A stretch of DNA of 14,108 nt from CAZTZL01 sp964617625 (GCA_964617625.1 CAZTZL010000072.1:1-14108), one strand, 5' to 3'. Counted from the stretch's first letter, positions 1 through 7,040 are shown. Program-made: numbers and translations. Notes: generated by a model from the sequence alone, not told the origin.

Positions 1-204
1 GAAGCCTTGCGGGAAGTGGAGGGATATCTCGATAAAGCCGCAATGAGCGGTTTATCCGAGGTTCGTATCATCCACGGCAAAGGTGAAGGTATTCTCAGAA
101 AAGAGATCAATAAACATCTCGAAAAACATCCTTTTGTAAAAAAGAAGCGTCTGGGTAAATATAGAGAGGGTGATACCGGAGTGACCATCGTGGAGCTGAA
201 GTGA
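1..204 (+). CDS. mutS2: MutS2 family protein, C-terminal Smr domain (5' end outside window)
   Basis: Frame 1 is open from the first base and stops at 202-204, so this is the last 67 codons of a gene that begins upstream. The segment matches the Smr (small MutS-related) domain found at the C terminus of MutS2: a short helix, then VRIIHGKGEGILR with the diagnostic HGKGEG loop, then a helix, and finally a GVTIVEL strand. In MutS2 the Smr domain is a nuclease or nucleic-acid-binding module, and the protein has been linked to suppression of homologous recombination and to rescue of collided ribosomes. The ATPase part is not visible, so a stand-alone Smr protein cannot be strictly excluded. The last sense base and the stop overlap the GTG start of dnaG (GTGA, 201-204), which implies translational coupling. 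Confidence 0.85.
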   Translation, partial: EALREVEGYLDKAAMSGLSEVRIIHGKGEGILRKEINKHLEKHPFVKKKRLGKYREGDTGVTIVELK

Positions 205-2006
205 AAATTCCGGAAGAAAAAATTCAGGAAATCCGCGAGGCTACCGATATCGTGGAGATTGTTTCCCAGTATGTAACCTTAAAAAAACAGGGCAAATCGT
301 ACATCGGACTCTGTCCCTTTCATACGGAAAAAACGCCGTCTTTCAGTGTTAATCCCGGCCGCGGTTTTTATCATTGTTTCGGATGCGGTGCCGGAGGGAA
401 TGTATTTACTTTCACAATGCAGATGGAACGTGTCAGTTTCCCGGAAGCAATTCGCACACTTGCAGACAAAGCCGGCATCCCCTTGCCCAAATATGAAGCG
501 GATGATCAGAAAACAAAAGAGATCGAAACTCTTTACCATATCAATCAATTTGCTGCCAACTTTTTTCAAGAGTGTCTTTTCGAATCCGAGAACGGCAGGA
601 AAGTTCTCCAGTACCTGAAAAAAAGAGGGCTGGGTGAAGAAATTGTAAAACGCTTTCAACTCGGATATGCCCCCCAAGCGTGGGACGAACTGCTCAACCG
701 AGCAAAGAAATCCTCTATCAATTTAGACATGTTAAACAAGTCTGGTTTGACCGTACCCCGTAAAGACAATACGGGCCATTACGATCGTTTCCGAAACCGG
801 TTAATGTTTCCGATCTTGAATGTATCGGGCCGTGTCGTGGGTTTCGGAGGGCGAATATTGAGCAGCACTGAAAAGGGCCCGAAATATATTAACTCTCCCG
901 AAACACCGATTTACCAAAAGGGAAAATTGCTCTACGGCCTTTTCCGATCCAAATCGGGCATTCAAAGAGTGGACCGCGTTCTTCTTGTGGAAGGATACAC
1001 AGACCTGATGCAGCTTCACCAGTACGGGTTCGATTACAGTGTAGCCACATCAGGGACAGCTTTAACAGACGAACAGGCCAAACTTATCCGCAGATATACA
1101 AAAAATGTAATCCTGCTTTTTGACGGAGATTCAGCCGGGTTTTCCGCAGCCATACGGGGTATCGATATTCTTCTGGATAACGGACTCAAAGTGGAAATTA
1201 TCGCTCTTCCAAAAGGATCCGATCCGGATAGTTATCTCCGAAAAGAGGGACAGGAACCTTTACAGCAATTATTGAATACAGCAAAGTCTTTTCTGGATTT
1301 TCAGCTGGATCAGATGAAAGACAGAGGGAAATTGAAAACTCCATCAGACAGAGCTGTCGCGGCCCGTCACCTGCTTCAAGTATTCCAAAAAATTCGTGAT
1401 CCACTCGAAAGAAACGTCATGGTCAAGGATCTCGCGGAAAAACTTAACATCGAAGAAGGATTAATTTGGCAAGAGGTTCGAAATCAAAAAAAACAAAACG
1501 TGCCAAATGATTCGCAAAAATTGACAACAAAAGGATCGGCCGGTTTGAATGCCGCCGAAAGAGGAATACTCGCAATGCTTCTCGAAAACGACAAAAAATG
1601 GTTCGCCCCGATTTTCCAATTTCTAAAACCGGAGGACTTTCAAAACCTGGATGCACGAACATTGTACCAAACGCTTCACCAGGAATATTTAAAAAAGGGG
1701 GAAATCGATTCCCAAAAAATACTGGATCATTTCATCGACAATATCGGAATGACTCGATATTTGACCCAGTATCTGTCCGAACAGATTGATAAAGCGGCAG
1801 ACAGATACCAGCTTGGACTGGACTGTTTGTTGCTCCTGAAACAGAATAAAATTCAAATACAGATTCAAGAAGTCAGAGAAGAAATGAAACGGATAAAAAT
1901 GTCAGATAGAGAAACGAGTGAACTAAGTGAAAAATATATTAATTTAAAAAAGGATTACAATACGATAAAAAGAGAAATCACTGAAGTTTGGGAAAAAAAT
2001 TCTTGA
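201..2006 (+). CDS. dnaG: DNA primase DnaG
   Basis: This 601-residue protein is a full-length bacterial DNA primase, which makes the RNA primers for the lagging strand and for fork restart. The N-terminal CHC2 zinc ribbon is intact (C38, H41, C59, C62; LCPFHTEKTPSF, then CFGCGAGGN). The catalytic core follows, with YDRFRNRLMFPI and VVGFGGR. The TOPRIM domain has its acidic residues: E264 in LLVEGYTD, and D308 and D310 in LLFDGDSAG. Residues of about 450-600 form the helical C-terminal domain that in this family binds the DnaB helicase. The length is close to B. subtilis DnaG. The start is GTG at 201, overlapping the mutS2 stop, and the conserved N terminus (KIPEEKIQEIREATDIVEIVS) begins right there, so no earlier start is needed. 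A tRNA follows, not the rpoD gene often seen next to dnaG. Confidence 0.98.
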   Translation: MKIPEEKIQEIREATDIVEIVSQYVTLKKQGKSYIGLCPFHTEKTPSFSVNPGRGFYHCFGCGAGGNVFTFTMQMERVSFPEAIRTLADKAGIPLPKYEADDQKTKEIETLYHINQFAANFFQECLFESENGRKVLQYLKKRGLGEEIVKRFQLGYAPQAWDELLNRAKKSSINLDMLNKSGLTVPRKDNTGHYDRFRNRLMFPILNVSGRVVGFGGRILSSTEKGPKYINSPETPIYQKGKLLYGLFRSKSGIQRVDRVLLVEGYTDLMQLHQYGFDYSVATSGTALTDEQAKLIRRYTKNVILLFDGDSAGFSAAIRGIDILLDNGLKVEIIALPKGSDPDSYLRKEGQEPLQQLLNTAKSFLDFQLDQMKDRGKLKTPSDRAVAARHLLQVFQKIRDPLERNVMVKDLAEKLNIEEGLIWQEVRNQKKQNVPNDSQKLTTKGSAGLNAAERGILAMLLENDKKWFAPIFQFLKPEDFQNLDARTLYQTLHQEYLKKGEIDSQKILDHFIDNIGMTRYLTQYLSEQIDKAADRYQLGLDCLLLLKQNKIQIQIQEVREEMKRIKMSDRETSELSEKYINLKKDYNTIKREITEVWEKNS

Positions 2007-2031
2007 AATTTGCATAAAAAATAATTATACT
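2003..2031 (+). promoter_or_regulatory. Sigma70-type promoter for the tRNA gene
   Basis: TTGAAA at 2003-2008, a 17-base spacer and TATACT at 2026-2031 match the sigma70 consensus closely. A start site would fall at about 2037-2039, two to four bases before the mature tRNA 5' end, leaving almost no leader for RNase P to remove. The -35 box overlaps the dnaG stop codon (2004-2006). Seen in sequence; activity is inferred. Confidence 0.75.
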
Positions 2032-2040
2032 AAAGTCTTC

Positions 2041-2114
2041 GGGCCCATAGCTCAGTTGGTTAGAGCGGCGGACTCATAATCCGTTGGTCGGAGGTTCAAG
2101 TCCTCCTGGGCCCA
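2041..2114 (+). tRNA. tRNA with CAU anticodon, probably tRNA-Ile2 (lysidine-modified)
   Basis: A complete cloverleaf is visible. The acceptor stem GGGCCCA/TGGGCCC has seven pairs (2041-2047 with 2107-2113). The D arm is GCTC/GAGC, and the anticodon stem GCGGA/TCCGT encloses loop CTCATAA with anticodon CAT at 2075-2077. The T arm is GGAGG/CCTCC with TTCAAGT, and the discriminator is A2114. The G1-C72 pair rules out the bacterial initiator, which has an unpaired 1:72 position. C4-G69 and C5-G68 are present. These are known determinants for TilS, which turns C34 into lysidine so that the tRNA reads AUA as isoleucine. The acceptor stem also looks like tRNA-Ile. Elongator methionine tRNA is the alternative. 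The 3' end reads ACCG, so the terminal CCA is not fully encoded and must be added after transcription. Confidence 0.93.
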
Positions 2115-2220
2115 CCGATCATAATTAAGATGGTTCAGGAGGTTTAAGGGATTGATCTTAGAATTGAAAATAACATTCCTTTTTTGTCAATGGCCAATTA
2201 AAAAGGAAATAGGTAATTTC

Positions 2221-2251
2221 AAAAGTGCACCTCGACAGGGTGCACTTTTTT
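2221..2251 (+). terminator. Rho-independent terminator after the tRNA
   Basis: GTGCACC (2225-2231) pairs with GGTGCAC (2239-2245) across a seven-base loop and is followed by six T residues (2246-2251). An A4 run before the stem can pair with the first four Ts. It ends the tRNA transcript and insulates the downstream block. The rest of the 2115-2292 gap holds an A/T-rich inverted repeat (2176-2185 with 2200-2208) and no convincing gene. Confidence 0.85.
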
Positions 2252-2292
2252 ATATTAGATGAAAGAACATCGCAATGAAAGAGGAGGATTCC

Positions 2293-3018
2293 TTGAAAGA
2301 GGTATTGGAACGATTGATTCAACTCCAAAAATTGGACTCAGAGATATTGCACCTTGAGAGCATGAGAGGTGATCTCCCCCAGCAGGTTAGTCGTTTAACC
2401 CAGGCATTAAAAGAGGCCGAACAGGACCTTGAAGATACGGACAATAAATCCAGAGATTATCAAAAAGAGCAGGATATGATAGCAATAGACACCAAAGAGC
2501 TGGAAGAAAAAAAACAGAAATTCCAATCCCAGCTTTTCGAAGTTAAAAACAATCGGGAATACGACGCTGTAACCCACGAAATCGAATCTGTAAAAGATGA
2601 AATCGGGAAAAAAGAGACCCGCCTTCTTGAATTGATGGATTTAAGTAAAGAAATTAAAGAATCCCTTAAAAATAAAACCGAACATCTCGAAGAATTACGA
2701 CTGCAGTTTCGTGAAAGAAAAGCCGAATTGGATAAAAGGCTCGAAAAAACCGAAAAAGATGAAGCTGCATTAAATGACCAGAGAGATAAAATCGTCCGAA
2801 AGCTTGAACCCAGAATTGTATCAAACTATGAACGGATTAAAAAAGCGAAAAATGAACATGCTGTTGTTCCTGTCATCCGAAACGCTTGTGGCGGATGTTT
2901 TAAAACTCTGCCGCCGCAGAGAATTTTGGAAGTGAAGGCAATGAACAAAATATATCTGTGCGAAGTTTGCGGGCGCATTCTCACCTGGGACGAAAACCTG
3001 TCGGAAGGATTCGAATGA
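2293..3018 (+). CDS. Coiled-coil protein with C-terminal C4 zinc ribbon (zf-RING_7 / DUF164 family)
   Basis: The product is 241 residues from the TTG at 2293. About 170 N-terminal residues are charged heptad-rich coiled coil (Lys/Glu/Leu). A segment FEVKNNREYDAVTHEIE is typical of the family. The C terminus is a zinc ribbon with two CxxC pairs (CGGC at 199-202, CEVC at 223-226 in this numbering). Family members include Helicobacter HP0958 (FlgZ) and chlamydial CT398, reported to bind RpoN and in the first case an mRNA. No single function covers the family, so I assign none. Start choice: GAGGAGG at 2281-2287 sits five bases before TTG 2293, and the family usually begins near KEVLERLIQLQKLD. 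The in-frame ATG at 2275 has a poor ribosome site but would add six residues. The gene's ATGA overlap with rnhA indicates coupled translation. Confidence 0.88.
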   Translation: MKEVLERLIQLQKLDSEILHLESMRGDLPQQVSRLTQALKEAEQDLEDTDNKSRDYQKEQDMIAIDTKELEEKKQKFQSQLFEVKNNREYDAVTHEIESVKDEIGKKETRLLELMDLSKEIKESLKNKTEHLEELRLQFRERKAELDKRLEKTEKDEAALNDQRDKIVRKLEPRIVSNYERIKKAKNEHAVVPVIRNACGGCFKTLPPQRILEVKAMNKIYLCEVCGRILTWDENLSEGFE

Positions 3019-3431
3019 AACTAACTGCCTATATCGATGGTTCATCAATGGGAAACCCAGGTGAATCCGGATACGGTATCATATTAAAGGATGAAAATGG
3101 TAAAACAATAGAGACCATTGGTAGATACATTGGAATTGCTACCAACAATATCGCGGAATATTCGGGTCTGATAAACTGTTTAAAAATCGTACATAAATAT
3201 CAAATAAAGTCAATAAAAGTTTTTTCGGACAGCCTATTGATGGTCAACCAGTTGAATGGCAACTACAAAGTTAAAAACGACGGCTTAAAAACGATGTTTA
3301 CAGAAATTCAGAACTTTTTGAAAAAGGAAAATATTCAACTGGAAATTAGTCATATACCGAGAGATAAAAATCGCGACGCGGATAAACTGGCGCGTCGTGC
3401 CGTTCGTTTACAAAAAGATGTCAATGAATAA
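3015..3431 (+). CDS. rnhA: Ribonuclease HI family protein
   Basis: This 138-residue type 1 RNase H would cleave the RNA strand of RNA-DNA hybrids in the cytoplasm, for example Okazaki primers and R-loops. The four catalytic acids are recognisable: D8 in YIDGSSMGNPG, E48 in NNIAEYSGL, D72 in VFSDSLLMVNQL and D123 in NRDADKLA. The histidine loop ISHIPRDKNR precedes the last acid. It is short and appears to lack the basic handle of E. coli RNase HI, like the compact YpdQ-type group, so substrate handling may differ. The start ATG at 3015 overlaps the upstream stop (ATGA, 3015-3018) and is preceded by GGAAGGA at 3003-3009. The frame stays open upstream to 2958, but that extension lies inside the zinc-ribbon gene. 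rnpB begins about ten bases downstream. Confidence 0.93.
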   Translation: MKLTAYIDGSSMGNPGESGYGIILKDENGKTIETIGRYIGIATNNIAEYSGLINCLKIVHKYQIKSIKVFSDSLLMVNQLNGNYKVKNDGLKTMFTEIQNFLKKENIQLEISHIPRDKNRDADKLARRAVRLQKDVNE

Positions 3432-3537
3432 AACAACCGTCCCCGGGGGAAGAATGGGTGATCGCTCTATCTCAACACGGTTGAGATAGAGAGGAAAGTC
3501 CGGACTCCACAGGGTAGGGTGCTCTGAGAATCGGAGG

Positions 3538-3569
3538 CGTTCCGATTCCGAAATATAGGAATCGGAACG
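3538..3569 (+). repeat. Palindromic hairpin within rnpB, copy 1
   Basis: CGTTCCGATTCC (3538-3549) pairs perfectly with GGAATCGGAACG (3558-3569) around an eight-base loop. The core GATTCCGAAATATAGGAATC (3544-3563) matches the core of the second hairpin (3713-3732) at 18 of 20 positions. By position it probably corresponds to P9. A flanking GAATCGGA at 3528-3535 could pair with TCCGATTC (3541-3548) in an alternative fold. Confidence 0.7.
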
Positions 3570-3707
3570 ACGGAAAGTGCCACAGAAAATAAACCGCCCC
3601 GAAGCGTTGGGGCAAGGGTGAAAAGGCGGAGCAAGAGCCCACCGCCTCGATGGCGACATCGGGGGCATGGCAAACCCCTCCCGGAGCAAGGCCAAATAGG
3701 TGAGCAA

Positions 3708-3737
3708 TTCCGGATTCCGAAGTATCGGAATCCGGAA
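3708..3737 (+). repeat. Palindromic hairpin within rnpB, copy 2 (extra helix)
   Basis: TTCCGGATTCCGA (3708-3720) pairs perfectly with TCGGAATCCGGAA (3725-3737) around an AGTA loop, giving a 13-bp stem. It lies between the P16 strand GTGAG (3700-3704) and the P17 stem ACGAG (3738-3742), where E. coli M1 RNA has only an internal loop. Its core is nearly identical to copy 1. An inserted or duplicated element is an inference. Confidence 0.65.
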
Positions 3738-3895
3738 ACGAGGCGGCCCGTCTCGTTTGACTCACGGGTAGGCCGCATGATTCCGATGGAAACATCGGAA
3801 CCAGATAAATGATCACCATCCCGCTTTCGGGCAGGATACAGAATTCGGCTTATAATTCTACCCCTGGGGTAATTTTGATTAAGGAAAAAAATAGA

Positions 3896-5587
3896 TTGCA
3901 GTGGGTTATCACAGAACAACCTGAAAAAGAAGCTCTGAACAATCTCACAGAAAAGCTTCAAATACCGAAAATTGTTGCCCGGATATTGTTCAATCGGGGC
4001 ATCAATTCGTATGAAGAAGCAAAATATTTCTTCCGCGCCGATTGGGAAAATCTCTATGACCCCTATTTGATGAAGGACATGGATCTGGCGGTCAACAGGG
4101 TCATCGACGCACTGAATAAAAAAGAACGTATTTTTGTCTATGGAGACTATGATGTTGATGGTATCACTGCTGTCAGCATGCTTTTTCTTTTTCTGAAAAA
4201 TCTGGGCAACGATGTTCATTTTTATATTCCTGACCGACTGCGGGAAGGGTACGGTTTATCCAGATCGGGAGTGAAACAGGCGGCTTCTATCGAAGCCAAA
4301 TTGTTAATCTCGGTTGATTGCGGAATCACGGGAGTTGAAGAAGTTGCTCTCGCTTCCGAACTTGGCATAGATGTTATTATCAGCGACCACCACGAACCCG
4401 GGAAATTTCTTCCAAAAGCCGTGGCTATCCTGGACCCCAAACGGAAAGAATGCAGCTACCCCTTCAAGGAACTGGCCGGCGTCGGTGTGGCTTTCAAACT
4501 TGTTCAGGCTATCTCTGACAAACTCGGACTGCCGGAAGACACTTTCAAAGAATACATCGATCTCGTCGCTCTGGGCAGCGCTGCTGATATTGTTCCTCTC
4601 ATCGATGAAAACCGCCTGCTCGTAAAAAAAGGTCTCGAAAAAATTAATCGGAACAACCGTCTCGGTATTCAGGCTTTAATAGAAAGCGCAGGCATGACCA
4701 ATAGAACAATTGGAACGGGCCAGATCGTTTTCATCCTTGCACCAAGAATCAATGCTGTCGGGCGGTTGGGAAATGCGGAGCGGGCCGTCCGGCTTCTGAC
4801 GACCGACTCGGAACAAAGAGCAAAAAACATCGCTTCTATATTGGAGGCGGAAAATCGGACCCGAAAATATATCGATGAAGAAACATACAAAGAGGCACTC
4901 GAACTCATTGAAAATGAATACGACCTGCATTCGGACCGGGCAGTTGTTCTTTCAAAAGAGGGATGGCATCCCGGCGTAATTGGAATAGTAGCTTCCCGTA
5001 TTGTGGAACAAATCTACCGGCCCACTGTAATGATATCAGTGAAAGAAGGTTTGGGAAAAGGATCTGCCAGGAGCATAGCCGGTTTCGATATCTATTCGGC
5101 ACTCAAACAATGTGAAGATTGTCTTCTCGGATTCGGAGGCCATAAATATGCAGCAGGACTGACGATTCGTTCAGACAAAGTTGATACATTCAGGGAAAAA
5201 TTCAAAGCCGTCGCCAATGAGACACTTCAGGGTGAAGACCTCGTACAAAAACTCTGGGTGGATTCCGAGATCGCACTTCCTGAAATCACAGACAAGGTAA
5301 TCCGCCTTTTAAATGAATTCGCCCCGTTCGGTCCGCAGAATATGCGGCCTGTTTTCTTGACCCAAAATTTACAGGTTGTGGGCAGTTCGAGACTGGTTGG
5401 GAAAAATCATCTCAAATTTAAAGTACGTCAGGGCGGTGAAGTCTACGATGCCATCGGATTCGATCTGGGAGAGCTTCAGTACAGATTGAATCCTGGAGAA
5501 GCCAACCTCGATATGGTTTATGTGATCGAGGAAAATCATTACAATGGACAAACCAAGCTGCAGTTGCGTGTGAAAGATTTAAGGTAA
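3896..5587 (+). CDS. recJ: Single-stranded-DNA-specific exonuclease RecJ
   Basis: RecJ degrades single-stranded DNA 5' to 3' in RecF-pathway recombination, mismatch repair and fork processing. The product is 563 residues, normal for the family. Numbering from TTG 3896, the DHH metal motifs are VYGDYDVDG (D84, D86, D88), SVDCGIT (D141), SDHH (D164-H166) and SAADIVPL (D231). The DHHA1 part carries GFGGHKYAAGL, and a C-terminal OB-like domain follows. Start choice: the frame is open back to an ATG at 3809, but that stretch is the 3' end of rnpB (P2, P19, CR V, P1), so the homology-free N terminus it would add is spurious. TTG 3896 is preceded by AAGGA (3881-3885) and gives the usual family start MQWVI. 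TTG 3875 is a weaker alternative. It lies about 26 bases after rnpB with no terminator between, and 44 bases before ilvE. Confidence 0.95.
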   Translation: MQWVITEQPEKEALNNLTEKLQIPKIVARILFNRGINSYEEAKYFFRADWENLYDPYLMKDMDLAVNRVIDALNKKERIFVYGDYDVDGITAVSMLFLFLKNLGNDVHFYIPDRLREGYGLSRSGVKQAASIEAKLLISVDCGITGVEEVALASELGIDVIISDHHEPGKFLPKAVAILDPKRKECSYPFKELAGVGVAFKLVQAISDKLGLPEDTFKEYIDLVALGSAADIVPLIDENRLLVKKGLEKINRNNRLGIQALIESAGMTNRTIGTGQIVFILAPRINAVGRLGNAERAVRLLTTDSEQRAKNIASILEAENRTRKYIDEETYKEALELIENEYDLHSDRAVVLSKEGWHPGVIGIVASRIVEQIYRPTVMISVKEGLGKGSARSIAGFDIYSALKQCEDCLLGFGGHKYAAGLTIRSDKVDTFREKFKAVANETLQGEDLVQKLWVDSEIALPEITDKVIRLLNEFAPFGPQNMRPVFLTQNLQVVGSSRLVGKNHLKFKVRQGGEVYDAIGFDLGELQYRLNPGEANLDMVYVIEENHYNGQTKLQLRVKDLR

Positions 5588-5631
5588 CGGATATTTCAAC
5601 AGCCTGACATGCACTATAGAGAGGAGGCATA

Positions 5632-6552
5632 ATGGCGTTTGATGAAAAATCGAAAATATGGAAAAACGGAAAGATCATTGACTGGGAAGAAGCAACAATT
5701 CACCTTGCATCCCACGTGATTCATTACGGAAGCAGTGTGTTTGAAGGGGTGCGCTGCTACAAGACCCGGAAAGGATCGGCCATTTTCCGTCTGAACGACC
5801 ACACTCAAAGACTTTTAAACTCTGCAAAAATATATCGGATGCCCGTACGATACAATCGGGATGAAATTAACGAAGCGAGCAAAGAAATCATCCGAATCAA
5901 TGGATATGAAGAAGCCTATTTACGGCCTATCATTTATCGTGGATACCATTCGCTCGGTGTGGATCCGAGAAATTGCCCCGTGGATACGGCCATTTTAACA
6001 TGGAAATGGGGCGCTTATCTTGGGGCCGAAGCACTTGAAAAGGGTGTCGATGTCCGGGTCTCTTCCTGGAAACGCTTTGCCCCGAACACCCTTCCGGCTT
6101 TGGCCAAAGCCGGCGCAAATTACATGAATTCACAGCTGATAAAAATGGAAGCAATCGAAGACGGCTATGTCGAAGGAATCGGATTGACCGAACAGGGCAC
6201 TATTTCAGAGGGCAGCGGTGAAAATCTTTTCTTTGTTCACAAAAATAAAATTTATACACCTTCGTTAAGCTGCAGCATTCTGCCGGGGATTACCCGTGAA
6301 TCTGTCATTCAAATAGCAGCAGATCTGGGATATAAAGTGACCGAACAGGTTATCCCGCGGGAAATGCTCTATCTGGCTGATGAAGTATTCTTCACCGGAA
6401 CGGCTGCCGAAATCACTCCGATCCGTTCTGTCGATCACATTCAGGTCGGCAACGGAAGCCGGGGACCCGTCACCAAATTAATTCAGGAAAAATTTTTAAA
6501 TATATTATCAGGAAAAGACGATGACCCTTACAAGTGGCTTGATTATATTTGA
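5632..6552 (+). CDS. ilvE: Branched-chain amino acid aminotransferase
   Basis: This 306-residue PLP enzyme of fold type IV would transfer the amino group between glutamate and branched-chain 2-oxo acids, the last step of valine, leucine and isoleucine synthesis. Seen in the sequence: HYGSSVFEGVRCY near residues 31-43, LRPIIYRGY near 97-105, and the catalytic lysine K159 in LAKAGANYMNS. The cofactor-phosphate and glycine-rich loops TEQGTISEGSGENLF (186-200) and EVFFTGTAAEITPI (251-264) are also there. The spacing fits IlvE of E. coli (K159 there too) more than D-amino acid transaminase or aminodeoxychorismate lyase. GAGGAGG at 5621-5627 lies just before the ATG. It sits alone between recJ and nusB with no other ilv gene in view, so the grouping looks like a housekeeping run and not a biosynthetic operon. 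Confidence 0.94.
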   Translation: MAFDEKSKIWKNGKIIDWEEATIHLASHVIHYGSSVFEGVRCYKTRKGSAIFRLNDHTQRLLNSAKIYRMPVRYNRDEINEASKEIIRINGYEEAYLRPIIYRGYHSLGVDPRNCPVDTAILTWKWGAYLGAEALEKGVDVRVSSWKRFAPNTLPALAKAGANYMNSQLIKMEAIEDGYVEGIGLTEQGTISEGSGENLFFVHKNKIYTPSLSCSILPGITRESVIQIAADLGYKVTEQVIPREMLYLADEVFFTGTAAEITPIRSVDHIQVGNGSRGPVTKLIQEKFLNILSGKDDDPYKWLDYI

Positions 6553-6593
6553 GTCATTGATAATAATGCTCTTTAATAAAATGATTGTTAAAA

Positions 6594-7040
6594 ATGAAAA
6601 AACGTAGAATAGCCCGCGAATTGGCCCTGCAGGGTCTGTATGCAATGGAAATCTCTGGAAATCCTATCGAGACTATCTTGGAAGAAGTAGCCCGGCAGGC
6701 TGAAAACGATGAAGAAATTGTGGAATTTGCTTCAAGTTTGATTCGCAAAACCACGCTTCAAAAAAACGATCTCGACAAGCACGTTTCCGGAATGGTAGAA
6801 AATTGGGAATTCAGCCGTGTCGCTCTGATCGACCGGATCATTCTTCGTGAAGCTTTGTGCGAACTTCTGAATTTCGAAACCATTCCCCCAAAAGTGACTA
6901 TCAACGAAGCCATCGACCTGGCGAAGCAATTCAGCACCGCCGAAAGCGGCCGCTTTGTCAACGGCATTTTGGATGCACTCTATAAAAAACTGAGCGGAGA
7001 AAAAAAGATTATCAAAACGGGAAGAGGTCTCATCGAATAG
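6594..7040 (+). CDS. nusB: Transcription antitermination factor NusB
   Basis: This 148-residue all-helical protein matches NusB, which binds boxA RNA together with NusE (S10) and supports antitermination of ribosomal RNA operons. Recognisable parts are the N-terminal KKRRIARELALQGLYAME helix, the central ALIDRIILREALCELL segment, and the signature VTINEAIDLAKQFSTAESGRFVNGILDAL. The start is the ATG at 6594. A TTG three codons earlier (6585) is in frame but adds only MLK and has no better ribosome site, and neither start has a strong Shine-Dalgarno. It lies 41 bases after ilvE and 28 bases before the cupin gene, with no terminator between, so co-transcription is likely. Confidence 0.95.
   Translation: MKKRRIARELALQGLYAMEISGNPIETILEEVARQAENDEEIVEFASSLIRKTTLQKNDLDKHVSGMVENWEFSRVALIDRIILREALCELLNFETIPPKVTINEAIDLAKQFSTAESGRFVNGILDALYKKLSGEKKIIKTGRGLIE

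Larger units (their letters stand above)
3441..3869 (+). ncRNA. rnpB: RNase P RNA, bacterial type A
   Basis: This is the catalytic RNA of RNase P, which removes tRNA 5' leaders. All universal blocks are present: GAGGAAAGTCCGGACTCC (3491-3508), ACAGAAAATAAACCGCC (3582-3598), AAGGGTGAAAAGG, GGAGCAAGGCCAAATAGG (3683-3700) and ACAGAATTCGGCTTA near 3839. P4 forms between AAGTCCGGA and TTCGGCTT. P1 pairs 3441-3455 with 3855-3869 (one wobble, one mismatch). P2 pairs 3456-3463 with 3811-3817. P3 is a 12-bp hairpin (3465-3491). P12, P18 (3781-3800, GAAA loop) and P19 (3820-3831) are also present. P6 can form between GGGT near 3512 and GCCC near 3746, which supports type A. Odd: an extra 13-bp hairpin (3708-3737) in the P16/P17 region, similar to the hairpin at 3538-3569. 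Exact ends are inferred from P1. No clear dedicated promoter or terminator is visible. Confidence 0.96.

Noticed and set aside
2176..2208. TTCCTTTTTT/AAAAAGGAA inverted repeat with a TGGCCA-containing loop
   Set aside because: It is A/T-rich with no T run after it. A better terminator lies just downstream, so no function is claimed.
2152..2262. Small open frame of 36 codons starting TTG after AGGAGG (2137-2142)
   Set aside because: It runs through the terminator hairpin at 2221-2251, its product has no recognisable feature, and the Shine-Dalgarno-like site could be chance.
2958..3014. Upstream extension of the RNase HI frame
   Set aside because: It lies inside the zinc-ribbon gene. The ATG at 3015 has a good ribosome site and starts right at the conserved first strand.
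3401..3440. Possible rnpB promoter with TTTACA at 3407
   Set aside because: No acceptable -10 box lies at 16-18 bases (AAAACA at 3430). The match is too weak to annotate.
3809..3895. In-frame extension of recJ back to an ATG at 3809
   Set aside because: It would translate the 3' part of rnpB (P2, P19, CR V and P1). TTG 3896 with AAGGA upstream gives the usual RecJ N terminus.
3467..4219. Long minus-strand open frame of 250 codons
   Set aside because: It runs antisense through rnpB and the start of recJ, and its translation has no recognisable domain.
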